Shown here: piece after piece, positions 56,491 to 64,000 of the stretch
Layout: every line of letters begins with the position of its first letter
How positions within the stretch are numbered: position 1 is the first letter of the stretch
Assembly: GCF_001305595.1 (NCBI RefSeq)
Contig: NZ_CP012401.1
Location: 806,001-870,000, forward strand
Source: Azospirillum thiophilum
GTDB taxonomy: Bacteria; Pseudomonadota; Alphaproteobacteria; Azospirillales; Azospirillaceae
DNA: 64,000 nucleotides
Reading direction: 5' to 3'
Program-made: the position numbers and the translations under genes
Notes under the pieces: model-generated
Told to the model about the DNA's origin: nothing
Database searches by the model: none
What the model saw: the letters and a program-made list of their open reading frames with translations, nothing else

Positions 56491-57267
56491 ATGTCGTATG
56501 AAACCATCCTCGTCGAGACCCGCGGCCCGGTCGGCCTGATCACGCTGAACCGTCCGAAGGCGCTGAACGCGCTGTGCGACCAGCTGGTGACCGAGCTGGG
56601 CGCGGCGCTCGACGCCTTCGAGGCCGATGCCGCCATCGGCGCCATCGTCGTCACCGGGTCGGAGCGCGCCTTTGCCGCCGGTGCCGACATCAAGGAGATG
56701 GCCGGCTTCTCCTACATGGACGTCTACAACGGCAACTTCATCACCGCGAAGTGGGAGCGGCTGGCCAAGTGCCGCAAGCCGACCATCGCCGCGGTGGCTG
56801 GCTTCGCGCTGGGCGGCGGCTGCGAGCTGGCGATGATGGCCGACTTCATCCTGGCCGCCGACACCGCCAAGTTCGGCCAGCCCGAGGTCACCATCGGCAC
56901 GATCCCCGGCGCCGGCGGCACCCAGCGCCTGACCCGCTTCGTCGGCAAGTCGAAGGCGATGGAGATGGTGCTGACCGGCCGCATGATCGACGCCGCCGAG
57001 GCCGAGCGTTCGGGCCTCGTCAGCCGCGTCGTCCCGGCCGCCGAGCTGGTCGAGGAGGCGGTGAAGGTCGCCACCAAGATCGCCTCGCTGTCGCAGCCGG
57101 TGATCGCCATGGCCAAGGAGGCGGTCAACGCCGCCTACGAGACCACGCTGGCCGAGGGCGTCCGCTTCGAGCGCCGCCTGTTCCATTCGACCTTCGCCAC
57201 CGAAGACCAGAAGGAAGGCATGGCCGCCTTCGCCGAGAAGCGTCAGGCCGCCTGGAAGAATCGCTGA
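56491..57267 (+). CDS. Enoyl-CoA hydratase
   Basis: A 258-aa crotonase-fold enzyme that hydrates 2-trans-enoyl-CoA in fatty-acid degradation. The oxyanion-hole motif '[15 protein letters not shown]', '[19 protein letters not shown]' with the first catalytic Glu and '[19 protein letters not shown]' with the second Glu are intact. A GGGAGAG site precedes the ATG. The neighbourhood enoyl-CoA hydratase–rpsT–dnaA is conserved in alphaproteobacteria. A hairpin follows. Confidence 0.94.
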   Translation: MSYETILVETRGPVGLITLNRPKALNALCDQLVTELGAALDAFEADAAIGAIVVTGSERAFAAGADIKEMAGFSYMDVYNGNFITAKWERLAKCRKPTIAAVAGFALGGGCELAMMADFILAADTAKFGQPEVTIGTIPGAGGTQRLTRFVGKSKAMEMVLTGRMIDAAEAERSGLVSRVVPAAELVEEAVKVATKIASLSQPVIAMAKEAVNAAYETTLAEGVRFERRLFHSTFATEDQKEGMAAFAEKRQAAWKNR

Positions 57268-57290
57268 GTCGTCGGACCCCGCCGTCCCTG

Positions 57291-57317
57291 CCGTCCCCCG
57301 CATCTTGCGGGGGACGG
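57291..57317 (+). terminator. Hairpin after the enoyl-CoA hydratase gene
   Basis: CCGTCCCCCGC, ATCTT-type loop, GCGGGGGACGG. There is no clear T-tract, so termination is likely but not certain. Confidence 0.5.
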
Positions 57318-57378
57318 ACCAGATCCCATCAAGATGTCGTCACCGTACGATTAGTCGAAATCATCGGGCGTCCACGCC

Positions 57379-57407
57379 TTGACTCGTGGTTCGCTGCCGC
57401 GTATAAG
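57379..57407 (+). promoter_or_regulatory. Sigma-70-type promoter of rpsT
   Basis: TTGACT (57379-57384), 17-nt spacer and TATAAG (57402-57407). The -35 and -10 hexamers and spacing are near consensus; the leader is about 40 nt. Confidence 0.75.
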
Positions 57408-57453
57408 GCGCGCTCGCATCACGACAGCCGTGTCGTTCGGAGTAGGGTTTCTC

Positions 57454-57714
57454 ATGGCCAATCATAAGTCCGCTGAAAAGCGCATTCGTCAGACCGAGCG
57501 TCGCACGGAAGTCAACCGTGCCCGCGTCAGCCGCATCCGGTCCTTCATCAAGAAGGTCGAGGGCGCGATCTCGAGCGGCGACAAGTCCGCCGCCGCCGAG
57601 GCCTTCAAGTCCGCTCAGCCGGAACTGATGCGCGGCGTGTCCAAGGGTGTGCTGCACAAGAACACCGTGTCGCGCAAGCTGTCGCGTCTGTCGGCTGCCA
57701 TCAAGGCTCTCTGA
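57454..57714 (+). CDS. rpsT: 30S ribosomal protein S20
   Basis: S20 binds 16S rRNA at an early stage of 30S assembly. The 86-aa, Lys/Arg-rich, all-helical protein starts [13 protein letters not shown] and ends '[12 protein letters not shown]' as in the family. ATG 57454 gives the canonical start. A strong terminator follows at 57,738. Confidence 0.97.
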   Translation: MANHKSAEKRIRQTERRTEVNRARVSRIRSFIKKVEGAISSGDKSAAAEAFKSAQPELMRGVSKGVLHKNTVSRKLSRLSAAIKAL

Positions 57715-57737
57715 TAGAGTCTTCATCTGCCGGTTTC

Positions 57738-57775
57738 AAAAAGCCGCGCCCGTGACTCGGGGCGCGGCTTTTTGC
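57738..57775 (+). terminator. Rho-independent terminator after rpsT
   Basis: AAAAAGCCGCGCCC, GTGACT loop, CGGGGCGCGGC then five T; strong and slightly bidirectional through the A-tract. Confidence 0.9.
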
Positions 57776-58325
57776 GTTTAAAGTAAATATGTGGATGCTC
57801 GACAATTGTCTTAGATTGTTCTCAGGCTTTCTTATGAGATTCGGGATCGGTCTTATGGTTGGTACGAGTGTTTTTATCTTTTTGGCCCGTTCGCCATCTG
57901 TCCCATTGCCAGATTTCGGACGGATCGTTAGACTTTTGCTCCATTCGGCCGTACGAATAAGGGTGATGCAACACTCTGTGTCCGGCTGAACACAGCAGTG
58001 AATTACTGAAGGTCTTACGCCGGATCAGGGCTTGTTGAGTCCCGGTCGATCGCACGATCTTCTTTTACTTACAAGCTGTCGCGTCTGGGCAGGGATTTAT
58101 GATCCCGCCGCCTGATGCGCGTGCTTTTCAGATATGGTGTTCCGTTGGGGGCGTTCCTGTCCGGGCTGATCCGGATAGGATCGGACGGGCGGCCAGGACA
58201 TCCTGTGCCGGACGGACAGCCCCCTTGCGGCCGCTTTGCGGTGCGCGGCGGTTCCGGTCGCGGGAGGATCCCGCGCCGTCCCGGCAGGGGATCCGGCCGG
58301 GGGGTAGGAGCGGGAGTAAGGGAGC
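57776..58325. other. Long spacer upstream of dnaA
   Basis: About 550 bp, AT-richer up to about 58,100, GC-rich after. A 66-codon open frame at 57,789-57,989 has no family resemblance and starts without a ribosome site, so I leave it as non-coding. No DnaA box (TTATNCACA) was seen by eye, so I cannot call this the replication origin. It probably contains the dnaA promoter and leader. AAGGGAG immediately precedes the dnaA ATG. Confidence 0.5.
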
Positions 58326-59945
58326 ATGTCGGTCGGCGTGTCGTTGGATCAGCAGTGGGCGCGCATTCGCGGACGCCTGAAGGAAGAGGTGGGCGAGATC
58401 GCCTTCCGGAGCTGGCTTCAGCCGCTGTCCGTCGCCAGCCTTGTCGGCGGCGAGGTGTGCATCGTCGTGCCCACGCGCTTCATGCGCGACTGGGTGCTGA
58501 CCCATTATGCCGACCGCATCCGCGCGCTGTGGTCCGGCGAGAATCCGGAGGTTCAGTCGATCGACGTCATCGTCGCGTCGACCAACCCGCCGCCGGCGCT
58601 GGTCGCCGACAATGACGACCGCGACGACGACCGCGATCCGCCGCAACCCCGGTCCTTCGAGTCCCGCTCCCCCGACTCCCGGTCCTTCGAGTCCCGCTCG
58701 TCGGACTCGCGCTTCCCCGACCCCCGCTCTTCCGATCAGCGCTCCTCCGACTCCCGGCAGGCGCCGTCGCGCCAGCCCTCGGACTCCGGCGGCGGCTTCT
58801 ACGGCAACGGGGCCCAGGCGCACTCGTCGGCGCCCTCCACCGTCTATACCTCGGCCTCCTATGGCGGGGCGTCGGACGAGTCGCCGAACGCGCTTCCGGC
58901 AATCCTGGAGGACCGCTCCGACCTGTCGGCCGCGCTCGACCCGCGCTTCACCTTCGAGAATTTCGTCGTCGGCAAGCCGAACGAGCTGGCCCACGCCGCG
59001 GCACGCCGCGTCGCCGACGCGACCGCCGTGACCTTCAACCCGCTGTTCCTCTATGGCGGCGTCGGGCTGGGCAAGACCCACCTGATGCATGCGCTGGCCT
59101 GGCAGATCCGCAAGAACGACCCGAACCGCAAGGTGCTCTACCTGTCGGCCGAGAAGTTCATGTACCAGTTCATCCGGGCGCTGCGCTTCAAGGACACGAT
59201 GGCCTTCAAGCAGCAGTTCCGCTCGGTCGACGTGCTGATGATCGACGACGTGCAGTTCATCAGCGGCAAGGACTCGACGCAGGAGGAGTTCTTCCACACC
59301 TTCAACGCGCTGGTCGACCAGAACCGGCAGGTCATCATCTCCGCCGACAAGAGCCCATCCGACCTGGAAGGGATGGAGGAGCGGCTGCGCTCGCGGCTCG
59401 GCTGGGGGCTGGTCGCCGACATCCACCCGACCACCTACGAGCTGCGGCTCGGCATCCTCCAGGCCAAGGCCGACGCGCTCCAGGCGACCATCCCGCTGAA
59501 GGTGCTGGAGTTCCTCGCCCACAAGATCACGTCGAACGTGCGCGAGCTGGAAGGGGCGCTGAACCGCATCGTCGCCCATGCCGAGCTGGTCGGCCGCTCG
59601 ATCTCGCTGGAGACGACTCAGGAGGTGCTGCACGACCTGCTGCGCGCCAACGACCGCCGCGTCACCATCGACGAGATCCAGAAGCGCGTCGCCGAGCATT
59701 ACAACATCCGCGTCGCCGACATGCATTCCGCCCGCCGCGCCCGCGCGGTGGCCCGCCCGCGCCAGATCGCCATGTATCTGGCCAAGCAGCTGACCGCCCG
59801 CTCGCTGCCGGAGATCGGCCGCAAGTTCGGCGGCCGCGACCACACCACGGTCATGCACGCCGTCAAGAAGGTCGACGAGCTGCGCGCCACCGACCCCTCC
59901 TTCGCCGAGGATGTCGAGCTGCTGCGGCGGATGCTGGAAAGCTGA
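58326..59945 (+). CDS. dnaA: Chromosomal replication initiator DnaA
   Basis: DnaA binds oriC, opens it and recruits helicase. The 539 residues hold domain I (1-95, '[13 protein letters not shown]'), an unusually long linker domain II (about 105-185), the AAA+ domain with Walker [10 protein letters not shown] at about 244-252, Walker B '[12 protein letters not shown]', and DNA-binding domain IV with '[17 protein letters not shown]' (around residues 500-515). The linker contains an imperfect Arg-Ser-Phe/Asp-Ser repeat ([20 protein letters not shown]). dnaN does not follow; the next gene is a transporter component, as often in alphaproteobacteria. Confidence 0.97.
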   Translation: MSVGVSLDQQWARIRGRLKEEVGEIAFRSWLQPLSVASLVGGEVCIVVPTRFMRDWVLTHYADRIRALWSGENPEVQSIDVIVASTNPPPALVADNDDRDDDRDPPQPRSFESRSPDSRSFESRSSDSRFPDPRSSDQRSSDSRQAPSRQPSDSGGGFYGNGAQAHSSAPSTVYTSASYGGASDESPNALPAILEDRSDLSAALDPRFTFENFVVGKPNELAHAAARRVADATAVTFNPLFLYGGVGLGKTHLMHALAWQIRKNDPNRKVLYLSAEKFMYQFIRALRFKDTMAFKQQFRSVDVLMIDDVQFISGKDSTQEEFFHTFNALVDQNRQVIISADKSPSDLEGMEERLRSRLGWGLVADIHPTTYELRLGILQAKADALQATIPLKVLEFLAHKITSNVRELEGALNRIVAHAELVGRSISLETTQEVLHDLLRANDRRVTIDEIQKRVAEHYNIRVADMHSARRARAVARPRQIAMYLAKQLTARSLPEIGRKFGGRDHTTVMHAVKKVDELRATDPSFAEDVELLRRMLES

Positions 59946-60174
59946 CCCGCCGCCCCGGTCCCCCTCCCCCGTTTCCAGCGCCCTGGCTCATGTGACGGCT
60001 CTATGAAGTTTGGCCTGTGTGCCGCTTCGGCCGTGGACGGACCGCTTTCGCCTCAGGCACACTTCGCGCCTTGAGCGGGACTGCGAGCGGGGCCGCATGC
60101 CGGCCGCCGCCGCGCCTGCCCGCCTGAACGCCATCAGCCTGAACGCCATCCAAGAGCCAGGGAGACCGGACATC

Positions 60175-61359
60175 ATGTCCAAGACCGATCACGCCAGGAC
60201 CGAGTCGCAGCGCTCAAGCGCCGAGACCCAGCGCGCCGCCAGGAGCTTCAGCCGCCGCCTGCTGCTGCAGAGCGCCGCTGCCGCGGCCGGCGTCGCCTCG
60301 GTCGGTCCCTTCATCCTGCGCGAGGGCCGCGCCGCGTCGGGTTCGGTCAAGATCTTCTCCTGGGCCGGCTACATCAGCCCGGACATGCTGGCCGATTTCG
60401 AGAAGAAGACCGGCGTCAAGGCGACCCTGACCGAATACGGCACCAACGACGAGCTGCTGAACCAGCTGAAGGCGACCGGCGGCGCCGGCTTCGACATCAT
60501 CCATCCCACCGTCGACCGCGTGCCGAACTATGTCGAGTTCGAGCTGGTGCAGCCGATCGACGAATCGAAGGTCAAGTGGGACGGCTGCCTGAAATCCGCG
60601 GTCGAGGGCTCTGCCGGGATGGGCGGCGTCGTCGGGGGCAAGCGCTATTTCGCCCCGGCCGACTGGGGGACCGAGGCGCTGGCCTACGACATGAAGAAGG
60701 CGCCGCTCGCCTACGGCACCGCCGGCTACGGCGATCTGTGGGCGCCGGCCAATGCCGGCAAGGTGACGGTGCGCGGCCATTCCTCGCTGATCGGCATCGC
60801 GCTGTGGCTGGAAAGCCAGGGCAAGCTGCCGCACCCCGTCCGCGACCAGTTCAAGGACGAGGCCAAGGCGCGGGCCAACTTCGACGCCATCCTGAAGGTG
60901 GCGGCGGCCAACAAGAAGTCGGTCGCCCAGTTCTGGACCAACGAGAACGAGGCCCAGGGCGCCTTCCGCGCCAACGGCTGCGTCATCGGCCAGACCTGGG
61001 ACTCGACCGCGGTGGCGCTGCGCAAGGAAGGGCTGCCGGTCCGCTTCGTCGCGCCCAAGGAAGGCGCGCTCGCCTGGATGGAAGGCTTCGCCATCCCGAA
61101 GAAGGCCGAGAACCTGGAGAACGCCTACGCCTGGATCAACTGGTTCTACACGCCGCAGGCCGGCGCGCTGTACACCAACCATTCCGGCATCTCCAGCACC
61201 GCGGTCGGCGCCGAGGCCCATCTGACCGACCTGAACAAGCAGTTCTTCGCCGAGGCCTATCCGGGCGACGCGCTGCAGAAGCTGTGGTGGTGGCCGATCC
61301 AGGAGGCGTGGTACGTCTCCATCCGCAACGAGTACCAGGACCGCTTCCTGGCGGCGTAA
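60175..61359 (+). CDS. Polyamine-type ABC transporter substrate-binding protein (PotD-like)
   Basis: A 394-aa periplasmic binding protein with a Tat signal: 'SFSRRLLLQSAAAAAGV' (twin Arg). The mature part begins 'VKIFSWAGYISPDMLADFEK', the typical PotD/PotF opening, and has 'VDRVPNYVEFELVQPIDESK', 'WFYTPQAGALYTNHSGIS' and 'ALQKLWWWPIQEAWYVS'. The ligand is probably putrescine, spermidine or a related amine, but not proven. It is 84 bp upstream of the matching ATPase gene. Confidence 0.88.
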   Translation: MSKTDHARTESQRSSAETQRAARSFSRRLLLQSAAAAAGVASVGPFILREGRAASGSVKIFSWAGYISPDMLADFEKKTGVKATLTEYGTNDELLNQLKATGGAGFDIIHPTVDRVPNYVEFELVQPIDESKVKWDGCLKSAVEGSAGMGGVVGGKRYFAPADWGTEALAYDMKKAPLAYGTAGYGDLWAPANAGKVTVRGHSSLIGIALWLESQGKLPHPVRDQFKDEAKARANFDAILKVAAANKKSVAQFWTNENEAQGAFRANGCVIGQTWDSTAVALRKEGLPVRFVAPKEGALAWMEGFAIPKKAENLENAYAWINWFYTPQAGALYTNHSGISSTAVGAEAHLTDLNKQFFAEAYPGDALQKLWWWPIQEAWYVSIRNEYQDRFLAA

Positions 61360-61369
61360 CCTGAGGCTC

Positions 61370-61425
61370 CCTCTCCCGCCATGCGAAAGATCCCCTCTCC
61401 CCCCCGGGGAGAGGGAGAAGATATC
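61370..61425. repeat. Dispersed repeat fragment (family II) between ABC genes
   Basis: CCCTCTCCCGCC then CCCTCTCCCCCCCGGGGAGAGGGAG. It lies in the 84-bp intercistronic region and could form a hairpin that lowers expression of the ATPase gene. Confidence 0.6.
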
Positions 61426-61443
61426 CGCAGACGACAAGGACCC

Positions 61444-62511
<1,068 letters not shown>

Positions 62512-62550
62512 CCCCTCTCCCGCCTTCCCTCCCCGCCTCCCGCGCAAACG

Positions 62551-62583
62551 AAAACGCCCCGGCCGACCGGCCGGGGCGTTTCG
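62551..62583 (+). terminator. Bidirectional terminator between the ABC ATPase and TIM44-like genes
   Basis: AACGCCCCGGCC, GACC-type loop, GGCCGGGGCGTT with A and T tracts at the two ends, serving both convergent genes. Confidence 0.85.
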
Positions 62584-62605
62584 CGTTTCAGGGCGGAGGA
62601 GACGG

Positions 62606-63724
62606 TCAGTTCGCCTGCTGGATCGCCGACAGCTGCCACTGGCCGCCGCGCGGGCGGACGAAGGTCCACAGCTCGGTCGCCTCGACCGGCTGGGTCGGGT
62701 TGCCGTCGACCACCCGGCCGCCGGTGCGCTCGACCGTGCTGTCGATCAGCGAGAAGCGGATGGCGACGGTGGCGTATTCCTGCACCCCTTCGCGCCAGCC
62801 CTCGGCGAGGTCGCCCTGGAGCAGGCGGACGTCGCTGATCTTGTTGACCACGCCGCGGTTGCGGTTCTCGGTCAGGTCGTCGGTGAAGTAGGACAGCATC
62901 TCCGGCGTCGTGGCGGCGCGCAGCGCATCGACATCCTCACGCCCGTAGGCGGTCTGGACGGTGACGAGCAGCCGCTCGAACGCCTCGAAGTCGGCCGGCT
63001 GGATGCCGATCTCGTCCGACGCCTGACGGCGCTGGGCCGGACCGGCCGGACCGCTGCCCATACCACCGCCCAGCGGGCCGTTGCCCATCGGGTTGTGACG
63101 AACGTCGGCCGCATCGCGGTTCAGCGGGCCGCCGGCATAGGCCGGCTGGCCTCCACCGAGCGGGTTGCCGCCCAGCGGGCCGCCGCCGAGCGGGCTGCCG
63201 GTGCGCGCGGCGTTCGCCGTCTGCGAGCGGTTGCGGAAGAAGCGCATCGCCAGCCGGACCAGGAAGACGACCAGCAGGATCTGGAGGATGAAGCCCAGGA
63301 TGCCGGCGAAGCTGCCCAGCCCCTCGAAGAAGCCGCCGCCGAACAGCATCGCGCCGATGCCGGCGCCGATCAGGCCGCCCATCACGCCGCCCATGAAGCC
63401 GCCGCCGAAGAAGCCGCGCGACGGAGCCGCCGCCGGAGCATTGGCCGCGGCGCCGGGGCGCTGCATGCCGGGCGCCGCCGCCGGGGCGGCGGAGCGCTCC
63501 ATCGGCGACACCGCGTTGGGGGCGGTGCTGGTGGCGGCCGGAGCCTCGGTGGTGCGGCTGCCGCGGCTGCCGGCCGAGCTGCTCTTGCCGGCGCGGGCGT
63601 CGGCGGTGCCGGCGGCCAGCGCCATCACCAGCGCAACCGCCACGGCGGTCGCCGCCCGGGCGCCACGCCTGGCGCCTTGTTCGGAAGTGGCGGAAAGGCT
63701 CGAAGGTCGGGTCTTCTCGCTCAT
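62606..63724 (-). CDS. TIM44-like domain membrane protein
   Basis: A 372-aa protein with an N-terminal signal-like helix (about 28-50), an Ala/Pro/Ser-rich stretch, a glycine-rich segment ('GGGFMGGVMGGLIGAGIGAM') and a membrane helix ('ILGFILQILLVVFLVRLAMR'). Then comes a linker with 'PLGGGPLGGNPLGGG' repeats, and a C-terminal Tim44-like domain (about 225-372: 'DFEAFERLLVTVQTAYGRED', 'TPEMLSYFTDDL', 'ELWTFVRPRGGQWQLSAIQQ'). In mitochondria Tim44 scaffolds the import motor; in bacteria the domain serves inner-membrane proteins of unknown role. ATG 63724. Confidence 0.9.
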   Translation of the reverse strand: MSEKTRPSSLSATSEQGARRGARAATAVAVALVMALAAGTADARAGKSSSAGSRGSRTTEAPAATSTAPNAVSPMERSAAPAAAPGMQRPGAAANAPAAAPSRGFFGGGFMGGVMGGLIGAGIGAMLFGGGFFEGLGSFAGILGFILQILLVVFLVRLAMRFFRNRSQTANAARTGSPLGGGPLGGNPLGGGQPAYAGGPLNRDAADVRHNPMGNGPLGGGMGSGPAGPAQRRQASDEIGIQPADFEAFERLLVTVQTAYGREDVDALRAATTPEMLSYFTDDLTENRNRGVVNKISDVRLLQGDLAEGWREGVQEYATVAIRFSLIDSTVERTGGRVVDGNPTQPVEATELWTFVRPRGGQWQLSAIQQAN

Positions 63725-63838
63725 GATCGTGCTCGCTCGTCGCATCTGGTCGGTTATCCAGCCTTCCCAGATGGGGGCGGTCCCGCCTCCGTTTAAGAGG
63801 CGGTCTCACTTTTTTCGAGCGATTATCCGCATCACGGC

Positions 63839-64000
63839 CTAATCGGTCTCACTTTGCATCATCCCGTCCCCTTGCAGCGCGTCGATCGCCCGGCGGTCGC
63901 GCTTGGTCGGACGGCCGGCGCCCGGCTGCTGGAACGGCGCGCGGTAGGGATCCTGCAGGCGCTCCTCCGCCACCGGCGGGGCGAGGTCCTCGTACAGCGC
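63839..64000 (-). CDS. C-terminal end of an S4-domain RNA-binding protein (Hsp15/HslR-like), partial
   Basis: The frame enters the window from the right and ends with TAG at 63841-63839. The last 53 residues, ALYEDLAPPVAEE, 'APFQQPGAGRPTKRDRRAID' and MMQSETD, match the tail of the alphaproteobacterial Hsp15/S4-domain proteins, where 'YEDLTPP' and 'GRPTKRDRRA' are typical. The S4 domain itself lies outside. Hsp15 binds stalled 50S subunits in E. coli. Confidence 0.75.
   Translation of the reverse strand, partial: ALYEDLAPPVAEERLQDPYRAPFQQPGAGRPTKRDRRAIDALQGDGMMQSETD

Noticed and set aside
57789..57989. Short open frame upstream of dnaA
   Set aside because: No ribosome site, no similarity, AT-rich and different in codon use from real genes here.
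57776..58325. Replication origin next to dnaA
   Set aside because: No DnaA boxes (TTATNCACA or its complement) were found by eye, and in many alphaproteobacteria the origin is not beside dnaA.

Overview
The window is high-GC DNA (by eye about two thirds G+C) from an alphaproteobacterium, most probably a Rhodospirillales member of the Azospirillum type. The support is gene content and order: ubiG–lysC–ptsP … prfA–prmC–DUF4167–clpB and enoyl-CoA hydratase–rpsT–dnaA are alphaproteobacterial neighbourhoods, and DUF1178, a TIM44-like protein and an ActP/DUF485 pair fit too. dnaA, sdhCDAB, rpsT, prfA and clpB indicate a main chromosome. The genus is inference.

Layout. 1-2.6 kb: the tail of a probable ptsN, a Uma2 nuclease-fold gene and a convergent 591-aa membrane-anchored protein of unknown function. 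2.9-8.6 kb: ubiG diverging from lysC, a nitronate monooxygenase-type gene and ptsP. 8.6-16.8 kb: a small AT-richer nuclease gene, then rodZ–ispG–hemA–prfA, a DUF559 gene inserted on the opposite strand between repeats, prmC and DUF4167. 16.9-27.6 kb: MOSC, NUDIX, clpB with a heat-shock-type promoter, a class III aminotransferase, two methyltransferases, a zinc-type asparaginase with a His-rich tail, a SpoU RNA methyltransferase and DUF1178. 27.7-32.6 kb: an acetate-uptake cluster (DUF485, actP, cNMP/CBS/DUF294 protein, degenerate exonuclease-fold protein). 32.6-36.7 kb: Nit-family amidase–grxC, comF, an orphan fliQ-like gene, a methyltransferase and a DsbD/TauE-type membrane protein. 36.8-38.3 kb: a plasmid-type repA with iteron-like repeats, bracketed by a perfect 55-bp direct repeat. 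38.3-49.8 kb: a universal stress protein, c-di-GMP phosphodiesterase, PrcB lipoprotein, M20 amidohydrolase, GST, DUF1272, response regulator plus HD-GYP protein, IalB-like protein, rlmN and a methyltransferase. 50-64 kb: sdhCDAB, proline iminopeptidase, mutM, enoyl-CoA hydratase, rpsT, dnaA, a polyamine-type ABC binding protein and ATPase without permeases, a TIM44-like protein and the end of an Hsp15-type gene.

How genes work together. PtsN (partial) and PtsP are two ends of the nitrogen phosphotransferase chain. HemA, PrfA and PrmC overlap or adjoin as in the gammaproteobacterial hemA–prfA–prmC operon; PrmC methylates the release factor that PrfA encodes. SdhC, D, A and B form complex II. 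ActP imports acetate, and its DUF485 partner and the DUF294 protein are probable accessory or signalling proteins. The Grx/Nit pair suggests glutathione maintenance.

Two classes of dispersed, hairpin-forming intergenic repeats recur at seven or more places. The least ordinary parts are the chromosomal repA/iteron module, the DUF559 gene enclosed by repeat arms inside the prfA–prmC operon, the orphan fliQ, the degenerate exonuclease beside DUF294 and the His-tailed zinc asparaginase. No tRNA, rRNA, CRISPR array or classical insertion sequence was seen.
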